Positions 1 to 4,859 of a stretch of 6,088 bases of DNA are shown piece after piece. The notes under the pieces were generated by a model. The model made no database searches and had not been told where the DNA came from. It worked only from the letters and a program-made list of their open reading frames with translations. Numbering within the stretch: position 1 is the stretch's first letter; each line of letters starts with the position of its first letter. The stretch lies in assembly GCA_009929095.1 (NCBI GenBank), contig SABF01000098.1:1-6088 (forward strand), in the 5' to 3' direction. This DNA comes from Erysipelotrichia bacterium (lineage in GTDB: Bacteria > Bacillota_I > Bacilli_A > Erysipelotrichales > Erysipelotrichaceae). The position numbers and the translations under genes are program-made.

Positions 1-1
1 A

Positions 2-103
2 TACCGTATCGGAGATTACAGATTAATAGCTGAAATAAATGACGAAAAAGTAACTATACTGATCGTCAAAACAGGGCACAGAAAAGACATATATATGGAT
101 TAA
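2..103 (+). CDS. RelE/ParE-family toxin, C-terminal fragment (5' end outside window)
   Basis: An open frame enters from the left edge and ends at TAA 101-103, giving 33 residues. They begin [12 protein letters not shown] and end [12 protein letters not shown]. This matches the C-terminal strands of RelE/ParE-type toxins: the R-x-G-D-Y-R core, then a hydrophobic strand, then the G-H-R-K-(D/E)-I-Y ending. In RelE enzymes these arginine and aromatic residues contribute to ribosome-dependent mRNA cleavage; in ParE relatives the same fold acts on gyrase. The visible part cannot separate the two. An antitoxin gene normally lies directly upstream and would be outside the window. The end looks intact, with a normal stop, and a hairpin begins two bases after it. 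Family assignment is fairly safe; whether the whole gene is intact is unknown. Confidence 0.8.
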   Translation, partial: YRIGDYRLIAEINDEKVTILIVKTGHRKDIYMD

Positions 104-146
104 AACAGAAGGCTGCAGTTTCATTAATAGAAACTGCAGCCTTCTG
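101..146 (-). terminator. Strong hairpin, terminator for leftward transcription (possibly shared with the toxin gene)
   Basis: Bases 106-121 and 131-146 are perfect reverse complements (16 bp) around a 9-base loop at 122-130. Read on the minus strand, the stem is followed by TTTTA (105-101), the layout of an intrinsic terminator. On the plus strand it is followed by CAATAACG with no T-run, so it should work less well for the toxin gene, although the stem starts two bases after that gene's stop and may protect its 3' end. It would end transcripts from the surface-protein gene and from the orphan promoter copy at 239-247. Confidence 0.75.
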
Positions 147-238
147 CAATAACGAAGAATATCATGTCCCTGTTCTTTCGAAACCGTCCCTGCATGATTC
201 TTCAGTTCTTTAAATGTATTGTGACCCCTCTTGCATGG

Positions 239-247
239 ATTATATCA
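239..247 (-). promoter_or_regulatory. Orphan extended -10 promoter in copy A
   Basis: The minus strand reads TGATATAAT, an extended -10 (TGnTATAAT) identical to the one upstream of the surface-protein gene. No good -35 is present at 16-18 bp, as in the other copy. A start near position 232 would give an RNA of about 130 nt ending at the hairpin near 102. There is no convincing protein gene in that interval. Activity is inferred from identity with copy B. Confidence 0.5.
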
Positions 248-296
248 TTCCGCCAACAGAAAATTCTCATTCATATAGCATATGACAATGACATTT

Positions 297-317
297 TTTG
301 TCATGAATCGTGACAAA
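297..317. promoter_or_regulatory. Putative operator dyad, copy A
   Basis: TTTGTCA (297-303) and TGACAAA (311-317) form a perfect 7-bp inverted repeat around 7 bases. It overlaps a second dyad, ATGACA-N5-TGTCAT at 288-304, and a further TGACA lies at 283-287. All are identical to the sites in the divergent promoter region on the right, so a regulator that binds there should also bind here. Confidence 0.45.
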
Positions 318-339
318 TCTGTTGACTCTTCATTATCGA

Positions 340-3300
340 TTAAGCTTCTGCCAGGTCACTTATCTCCTGAGGAGAAAGCACTCCATCGTAAATCCTTGCA
401 TCATCTATTAATCCTGTGAACCACTGAACGCCCCAGCCCTGAAGATGCCCTACTGCAACAGGAATGTCTGCGGCGGTATTTATCGCCTGATAGCTACCAT
501 GTGAGTCTTCCTGTACCAATTCTCCGTCTATATAGATTTTAGTGTTTATTCCATCATATGTGGCTGCAACATGGTACCATTGATTCATATTCATAGCATC
601 AGGAGATGTGGATACCCTTGCCCCGCCTGCAGTATATGGTGCAATGGTTTCAAATCTGAGATGACTGTCCGGAGTAATCTGAAGCCTGTATGCAAAACCA
701 TTCCCTCCCAGACCTTTTTCGGCCGAGAATATCGGTGCCGCGCTTCCATCCGTTCCTGTAATGTATATCCAGCTGCTGAAGGACATTTCATCAGCCTTAA
801 CAGAATCCGGGATGTCCATCCACTGTCCTTCGAATAAGGCTAATGCCCTGTTTGAATTCGAGCCTCTGTCATCTGCCCAGTAATCGTCCTGCGTTAGACC
901 TCCTGTTATTGTCCCATCATTATCATTTCCTGAGGAATCATGCGCGATGTCTCCTGTCCCTTCATCAAACTGCCAGTGAGCAATGAGCTCTGCGGTTTCA
1001 GGCGCAATATGATCATATCCCTGCCATCTGAGGAACGGATATCCGTTGTTTTCAGCAGGGTTCATTCCCCATACTTCCTCAAAGTTCCATCCGGAATAGG
1101 TGGCCTGAGATTTCATTTCTGCTTCATCAGCTCCGTTTATGCCAGATTCAGATCCGGAACCTACCGAAGCAGGCCCACCCGCTGCGTTTTGATAATAACA
1201 TCCGGTGGTCAATCCACCGCTGTAGTTTGCAAAAAGGTTTCCTGAGGATACAGAAGAAATCGTATAACAATTTTCAACCGTGCCCATTATGCTTCCTGCA
1301 AATCCGCCTCCGCTACTTACTGATCCTGCCGAGTAGCAATCTCTTACCGATGCCCCCGGCTGTATATCGTCTATAAGGCCACTGCCCTCTCCGACAATTG
1401 CCGCCGTAGAATAACAACTTTCAACAACTGTCGAATCAACTATCTGTCCCAATAGTCCTCCTACATGAAAAGCAGAAATATAAGTTGCTGACCCGCTTAC
1501 TGTTCCTGATGTTGAGCAGTCTGTCACAGTTGTTCTTGCAGTATATCCTGCCAGTATTCCCACCTGCTGTTCATAAGACCACGAAGGTGTTACCGATGCA
1601 TTCTCTACTCTAAGATTTTTTATCTCTGCATCAACTGCATATCCAAAAAGTCCAAATGTGCGAAGTCCGTTGCTTGTTGTTATTTTAAGGTTGGTAATTG
1701 AATGTCCTTTACCATCAAAGCTCCCGGAAAATGCTACTCCATAGATGTCTCCGATAGGTAACCAGTTGTCGTATCCCTCAATATCTATATCATTTTTCAG
1801 TACAAAGTGCTTATCGAGGTGATTTCTGACTTTATCCAACTGCTGTGCTGTTGTTATCTGATATGGAGATGACTCCGTTCCAGCACCTGCGGAAAAATCT
1901 GATGCTGTAACTGTAACTTCACACTCTGCCGTAAATCCTCCATCTACTGTTGTTACAGATATAGTGGCTGTTCCTGCAGAAACTGGTGTTACCATTCCAC
2001 TGTCAGAAACTGTTACTACTGAATTGTCTCCCGAAGTCCACACTATATCTTTATTATCCGCATCTGCCGGCATTACTGTGGCTGAGAGAGTCTGTGTTTC
2101 TCCTCCCGTTATCATCTGAATAGTCGTCTGGCTGAGTTCTACACCTGTTACTGCAACAGGTGCAGGCGAACCGGTTTCAAAGTCCTGCCATCTCAGGAAT
2201 GGATATCCTCCGTTTTCAGCGGGGTTAATTCCCCATACATTTTCAAAATCCCATCCTGAATAAGTGGCCTGAGATTTCATTTCTACGGTGGTCTTTGGAG
2301 TCCCCTTGTTTGAATCGCTCTGCCCTGAAGTATCGCTGTCATAATAACAGCTTGTGAATAAAGGCTGAACTCCCGCATCAGGAAGTTTTCCCGCCATTCC
2401 ACCTATATACAAAGGTCCTGAAGGTGCTGCTGTATATGACGGAGTACCTGTTGAATATGAATTTACTAACGTCAATTGAGTCCCAATCATACCCACAAGT
2501 CCGCCAAGATAGAAATCCCTAGTTCTCGTGTGGGATGTGACATTTCCTGTGGCATAGGAGTTTGAAATAGTGCTACTTGATGCATTCCCTACGAGGCCTC
2601 CCATGCCATACCATCCTGTAATGTTTCCAGAAGCATGGCAGCTGTCAATAGTGCCAGAACCAGTTCCTCCTGTAAGTCCACCCAGCCAACCCTGTCCGCT
2701 TATTTCAACGTCTGCACTGGACCTTGTGATGCTCCCGCTGTTAGTTCCAGAGATTCCCCCTACCATTGTAGTTCCTGCAATGGTCCCCTCAGCATATGAA
2801 TCTGAAATTATTCCGTTATTTCTTCCAGCCAGACCACCAAACAGATCATAGAACGATTCTGAATACCTTATGTCAATCCCTGTAGCCTCGCAATCAATAA
2901 TCTTGCTGTTATAATAATTTTGTCCGGCTATGGATCCGACTTTCTGTTTTCCAGTTATTGAAACATTATCCAGTTTAAGGTTTTTGACTTCCGACTGATG
3001 TATAAGCTCATAATTTTCAACCTTGCCAGTCATATATCCAAAAAGTCCTATGTCATATTCGTCTGGCCTGTTTATGGTGAGGCCGCTTATTGTATGATTC
3101 TGACCGTCATATATTCCACTGAAAGGATTACCATAATCAGGATAGTCTTTGTCATCCCCGATCGGATTCCATCCTGCACCTTCGTTCCATGGCGAAACTC
3201 CAAGATTGATGTCTGCCGTCTGCACATAATAAGCATCCAGATATCTTCTTACATTGTTAAGATGATATGCAGTAGCAACCTGATAAGGATCTTCCTGTGT

Positions 3301-4665
3301 ACCCTGGCCATCGGCAAACATAAGCTTAAGTGAATATTCCTTTTTGCTTGCGTCCTCTGCTGTGACCTGAATCTTCATGGTCTCAGTGATTTCTGTATTC
3401 TCCTGATCAAGTACAGCTGCCCCGCCTGAAGCAATTATTACCTCAGCAGTTGCTTTATTCGATACTGTCAGCGCAGCCTTGAGTTCACCTGCCTTCGTTC
3501 CGGGAAGTATGTCTGAAATCTCCGATGCGTAAAGAATACCTATATCTGAAGAAATTATTTCTTTAGCACTGCTCTTTGAAACATTCAATGATCCACCGCC
3601 ACTTCCACTGCTGTCCGTACTTTCTTCGGGAACAGGTTCGATTTCAGGCGTTATTTCAGGTACTGCAATATATAATCCCTGCGGATCTTTTTCAAGTATG
3701 CTGTACATTCCTGTTATTTCAAGAGGCTGAGTTTCAAATAATGAACCGGCCACATTAGATACTACGCTTGATATTGTTCCTTCTCCGGTAAATTTTGTCG
3801 GAGCATCAAGCACAACCTCATTTATCTTGCTCCCTGATTTGATATCAAGACTTGCTCCTGAAGCGCTTTTTATTATATATACATTACTAATCTTTGTCTT
3901 GTCTTCTACTTTTATCTTAATGTCCTTAGCCATTATAACAAGTCTTCCTTTAATATCAATTCCTTTAAGAGCTATTTCTGCTCCTGATATTCCGGGAGCA
4001 AGGAAAATATCGCCTTCTACAGTCAAATTTTCTGGGATAGTTCTTCCTTTTCGAATAAAGATATTTCCTTTTGAAGTCATGTTTTCTATGAGTGTAATTG
4101 CCTCTGCCCTCGTAAGTCCTGCTGAAGGCGCAAAAACATTGCCGCTTCTGCCTCCCAGAAATCCTCTATCAAGAAGCACTCCTATCTGCAGCTTTGCCCA
4201 GTCTGAAATATCGTCTGAATCCTGGAATTTTTCGGCTGAAGAAGATTTTCCAGAGAGCCTGAATGCATTAAACAATATTGCTGCGGCTTCCTGCCTGCTG
4301 ACTGGATCTCCCGGCCTGAACTCACCTTCACTTCCAGTGACAATTTCAGCTGCGGCAGCTCTGTTTACAGCCTCAGAGTACCATGCATCGGCAGGAATGT
4401 CCGAGAATGAATCTCTTTTTTCATCTACAAAGCCAAAAAGCTTGTTAACGATAGCTATAAATTCAGCTCTGGTAACCGGCTTATTCGGCCTGAAGCTTCC
4501 ATCCGGATAACCTGAAACTATTCCCTCTTTCACCCATTTTTCAATATTTTCCCGTGCCCAGTGTCCTCTGTAATCCGAATTTTCTGCCATAACTGTACTG
4601 AATGTTGAAAATAACATTACAACAGTAAGCAATAATGCCGATAAAGCCTTTATCCTCTTTCTCAT
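340..4665 (-). CDS. SLH-anchored multidomain surface protein with GLUG, Big_2 and LamG-like domains
   Basis: A 1441-residue secreted protein. Residues 1-27 are a signal peptide (MRKR, hydrophobic core, cleavage probably after VMA). Three SLH domains follow at about 31-78, 86-136 and 147-197, with the motif TRAE, SRQE and TRAE; SLH trimers bind secondary cell wall polymer, so the protein should sit on the wall. Residues 200-335 are a beta-rich stalk of repeated G-D-I-F/G-R-L-V strands. An acidic, proline and SGSGGG linker leads to a small beta domain at 362-450. GLUG module 1 is 455-828, a Big_2 Ig-like domain 839-919, GLUG module 2 925-1216, and a LamG/concanavalin-like jelly roll 1224-1441 (HWQFDEGTG, WYHVAATYDG, IDDARIYDG). 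The LamG fold suggests glycan or matrix binding; the ligand is unknown. The start at 4665 is chosen because GGGAGG lies 7 bases upstream and the signal peptide begins there; an in-frame ATG at 4758 would put the promoter inside the coding region. The frame is intact. It is divergent from the HTH gene and probably transcribed alone. Confidence 0.95.
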   Translation of the reverse strand: MRKRIKALSALLLTVVMLFSTFSTVMAENSDYRGHWARENIEKWVKEGIVSGYPDGSFRPNKPVTRAEFIAIVNKLFGFVDEKRDSFSDIPADAWYSEAVNRAAAAEIVTGSEGEFRPGDPVSRQEAAAILFNAFRLSGKSSSAEKFQDSDDISDWAKLQIGVLLDRGFLGGRSGNVFAPSAGLTRAEAITLIENMTSKGNIFIRKGRTIPENLTVEGDIFLAPGISGAEIALKGIDIKGRLVIMAKDIKIKVEDKTKISNVYIIKSASGASLDIKSGSKINEVVLDAPTKFTGEGTISSVVSNVAGSLFETQPLEITGMYSILEKDPQGLYIAVPEITPEIEPVPEESTDSSGSGGGSLNVSKSSAKEIISSDIGILYASEISDILPGTKAGELKAALTVSNKATAEVIIASGGAAVLDQENTEITETMKIQVTAEDASKKEYSLKLMFADGQGTQEDPYQVATAYHLNNVRRYLDAYYVQTADINLGVSPWNEGAGWNPIGDDKDYPDYGNPFSGIYDGQNHTISGLTINRPDEYDIGLFGYMTGKVENYELIHQSEVKNLKLDNVSITGKQKVGSIAGQNYYNSKIIDCEATGIDIRYSESFYDLFGGLAGRNNGIISDSYAEGTIAGTTMVGGISGTNSGSITRSSADVEISGQGWLGGLTGGTGSGTIDSCHASGNITGWYGMGGLVGNASSSTISNSYATGNVTSHTRTRDFYLGGLVGMIGTQLTLVNSYSTGTPSYTAAPSGPLYIGGMAGKLPDAGVQPLFTSCYYDSDTSGQSDSNKGTPKTTVEMKSQATYSGWDFENVWGINPAENGGYPFLRWQDFETGSPAPVAVTGVELSQTTIQMITGGETQTLSATVMPADADNKDIVWTSGDNSVVTVSDSGMVTPVSAGTATISVTTVDGGFTAECEVTVTASDFSAGAGTESSPYQITTAQQLDKVRNHLDKHFVLKNDIDIEGYDNWLPIGDIYGVAFSGSFDGKGHSITNLKITTSNGLRTFGLFGYAVDAEIKNLRVENASVTPSWSYEQQVGILAGYTARTTVTDCSTSGTVSGSATYISAFHVGGLLGQIVDSTVVESCYSTAAIVGEGSGLIDDIQPGASVRDCYSAGSVSSGGGFAGSIMGTVENCYTISSVSSGNLFANYSGGLTTGCYYQNAAGGPASVGSGSESGINGADEAEMKSQATYSGWNFEEVWGMNPAENNGYPFLRWQGYDHIAPETAELIAHWQFDEGTGDIAHDSSGNDNDGTITGGLTQDDYWADDRGSNSNRALALFEGQWMDIPDSVKADEMSFSSWIYITGTDGSAAPIFSAEKGLGGNGFAYRLQITPDSHLRFETIAPYTAGGARVSTSPDAMNMNQWYHVAATYDGINTKIYIDGELVQEDSHGSYQAINTAADIPVAVGHLQGWGVQWFTGLIDDARIYDGVLSPQEISDLAEA
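1018..1893 (-). repeat. GLUG module 2 of the surface protein (residues 925-1216)
   Basis: This module repeats the plan of the upstream module: an opening G-x-G-T-x-x-x-P-Y-Q-[IV] segment, a leucine-rich stretch ending in a D-I-D or D-I-N strand, a W-x-P-I-G-D segment, F-S-G-x-[FY]-D-G, G-L-F-G-Y, a run of GLUG repeats, and the closing tryptophan-rich linker. It is shorter, with two clear GLUG cores (VGILAG at 1035, VGGLLG at 1068) and two or three degenerate ones (near 1094, 1120 and 1143). Repeats of this kind are expected to stack as a beta-helix-like rod. Confidence 0.8.
1021..1119 (-). repeat. Internal repeat, second copy of the 33-residue closing linker
   Basis: Residues 1183-1215 run from EMKSQATYSGW to GYPFLRWQ. 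They match residues 795-827 at 29 of 33 positions, and the DNA is also visibly similar. The repeat closes GLUG module 2 directly before the LamG-like domain. Confidence 0.9.
1909..2151 (-). other. Big_2 (Ig-like) domain between the two GLUG modules
   Basis: Residues 839-919 show the Big_2 pattern: V-T-G-V-x-L at the start, L-x-A-T-V-x-P-A-D-A, the I-V-W-T-S-x-D strand, V-V-T-V-S-x-x-G-x-V-T-P, and G-T-A-T-I-S-V. Such domains usually act as rigid spacers in bacterial surface proteins, and here one separates two homologous GLUG modules. Confidence 0.9.
2182..3303 (-). repeat. GLUG module 1 of the surface protein (residues 455-828)
   Basis: This is the longer of two homologous modules. After the opening GTQEDPYQV and FSGIYDG segments there are seven GLUG-like cores, at about residues 576 (VGSIAG), 609 (FGGLAG), 635 (VGGISG), 661 (LGGLTG), 688 (MGGLVG), 720 (LGGLVG) and 754 (IGGMAG). 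Most are followed by a strand of the type I-x-[DNS]-[CS]-[YHE]-A-[TS]-G. It ends in the tryptophan-rich linker shared with module 2. Confidence 0.85.
2185..2283 (-). repeat. Internal repeat, first copy of the 33-residue closing linker
   Basis: Residues 795-827 run from EMKSQATYSGW to GYPFLRWQ and are repeated at residues 1183-1215 with four substitutions. The copy closes GLUG module 1 directly before the Big_2 domain, and it marks a probable duplication of the whole module. Confidence 0.9.
4074..4575 (-). other. Three SLH domains (cell-wall anchor)
   Basis: Residues 31-197 contain three SLH repeats. The first is YRGHWAREN with GYPDGSFRP and TRAE (65-68). The second is FSDIPADAW with FRPGDPVSRQE (motif 123-126). 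The third is FQDSDDISDWA with FAPSAGLTRAE (motif 185-188). The signature motif binds the polymer in characterised SLH proteins; the second copy has the divergent SRQE version. Placement right after the signal peptide is the usual N-terminal anchor arrangement. Confidence 0.92.
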
Positions 4666-4672
4666 TGATATT

Positions 4673-4678
4673 CCTCCC
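4673..4678 (-). promoter_or_regulatory. Ribosome binding site of the surface-protein gene
   Basis: The minus strand reads GGGAGG, 7 bases before the ATG at 4665. This is close to the ideal Shine-Dalgarno sequence and decides the start. The left edge of repeat copy B (4675) falls inside it, so copy A lacks a matching site. Confidence 0.85.
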
Positions 4679-4726
4679 CGCATGATTCTTCTGTTATTTA
4701 AATATTTTGTGACCCATCTTTCATGG

Positions 4727-4735
4727 ATTATATCA
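4727..4735 (-). promoter_or_regulatory. Extended -10 promoter of the surface-protein gene
   Basis: The minus strand reads TGATATAAT, a perfect TATAAT with the extended TGn. A -35 element at the usual distance is weak (AGAATT at 17 bp), which suggests dependence on the extended -10 or on an activator bound at the upstream dyads. Transcription would begin near 4720, giving a leader of about 55 nt. Confidence 0.65.
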
Positions 4736-4775
4736 TTCCGCCAACAGAAAATTCTCATTCATATAGCATATGACA

Positions 4776-4805
4776 ATGACATTTTTTGTCATGAATCGTG
4801 ACAAA
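4776..4805. promoter_or_regulatory. Overlapping operator-like dyads between the divergent promoters
   Basis: Two inverted repeats overlap here: ATGACA-N5-TGTCAT at 4776-4792 and TTTGTCA-N7-TGACAAA at 4785-4805. A further TGACA lies at 4771-4775. The cluster sits about 55 to 85 bases upstream of the predicted surface-gene start and ends four bases before the -35 of the HTH gene, so one protein bound here could act on both. Both dyads are preserved exactly in the distant repeat copy. Confidence 0.5.
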
Positions 4806-4809
4806 AATA

Positions 4810-4838
4810 TTGACTCTGATTCTCTAAGCTGATATCAT
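4810..4838 (+). promoter_or_regulatory. Sigma-A-type promoter of the HTH gene
   Basis: TTGACT (4810-4815) and TATCAT (4833-4838) are separated by 17 bp, each one mismatch from consensus. A start near 4845 leaves a leader of only about 15 nt, just enough to include the ribosome binding site. The -35 lies inside repeat copy B and the -10 lies outside it. Confidence 0.6.
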
Positions 4839-4845
4839 ATCACAA

Positions 4846-4854
4846 GAGAGGTGA
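4846..4854 (+). promoter_or_regulatory. Ribosome binding site of the HTH gene, supporting a TTG start
   Basis: GAGAGGTGA ends five bases before the TTG at 4860, normal spacing for Firmicutes. The in-frame GTG at 4851 is inside this site, and the first in-frame ATG (4890) has no comparable site, so TTG is the best start. Confidence 0.75.
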
Positions 4855-4859
4855 ACACA

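Larger units (their letters stand above)
187..329. repeat. Direct repeat copy A: second copy of the surface-gene promoter region
   Basis: This 143-bp stretch aligns without gaps to 4675-4817 in the same orientation. By eye there are 10 mismatches (positions 191, 204, 208, 216, 218, 228, 233, 318, 319 and 321), about 93% identity, and 234-317 is perfectly identical over 84 bp. The copy begins 11 bases beyond the surface gene's stop codon and keeps the extended -10 hexamer and all TGACA/TGTCA half-sites. It lacks the ribosome binding site, because the repeat ends inside the Shine-Dalgarno sequence of copy B. No protein gene follows it on the minus strand. The rest of the gap (147-186 and 330-339) shows nothing recognisable. 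Confidence 0.95.
4675..4817. repeat. Direct repeat copy B: promoter and upstream region of the surface-protein gene
   Basis: This is the partner of 187-329, offset by 4488 bp and in the same orientation. It runs from the Shine-Dalgarno sequence of the surface gene, through its leader, extended -10 and the dyad cluster, to the TTGACTCT that contains the -35 of the divergent gene. The identical core is 4722-4805. The two copies bracket the whole surface-protein gene. Confidence 0.95.

Noticed and set aside
124..165. A 13-codon open frame on the minus strand behind the orphan promoter, ending in the hairpin loop
   Set aside because: Its start has only an AGGGA two bases or so away, too close for good initiation, and so short a frame is expected by chance. 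A leader-peptide attenuator is possible but unsupported, since no alternative hairpin is visible.
322..350. A rightward promoter in copy A, since TTGACT is retained there
   Set aside because: The sequence 17 bp downstream is CTTCTG rather than a -10 hexamer, and it would only transcribe antisense to the end of the surface gene.
571..3758. Several open frames of 60-111 codons on both strands inside the surface-protein gene
   Set aside because: All lie inside a continuous, domain-rich reading frame and show no motif or translation signal of their own.
3827..4510. A 227-codon open frame on the plus strand opposite the SLH-encoding region
   Set aside because: It is antisense to a well-supported coding region, has no ribosome binding site or recognisable domain, and its leucine/serine-rich composition is what the reverse strand of this gene would give.
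4666..4758. Extension of the surface protein to the upstream in-frame ATG at 4758, adding 31 residues
   Set aside because: It would place the promoter -10 and the Shine-Dalgarno sequence inside the coding region and bury the signal peptide. The start at 4665 has a well-spaced GGGAGG and an N-terminal signal peptide.
187..4817. An insertion sequence or transposon flanked by the direct repeats
   Set aside because: No transposase or integrase lies between the repeats, the repeats are in direct rather than inverted orientation, and they contain a recognisable promoter. A CRISPR array is also excluded: there are only two copies, 4.5 kb apart.
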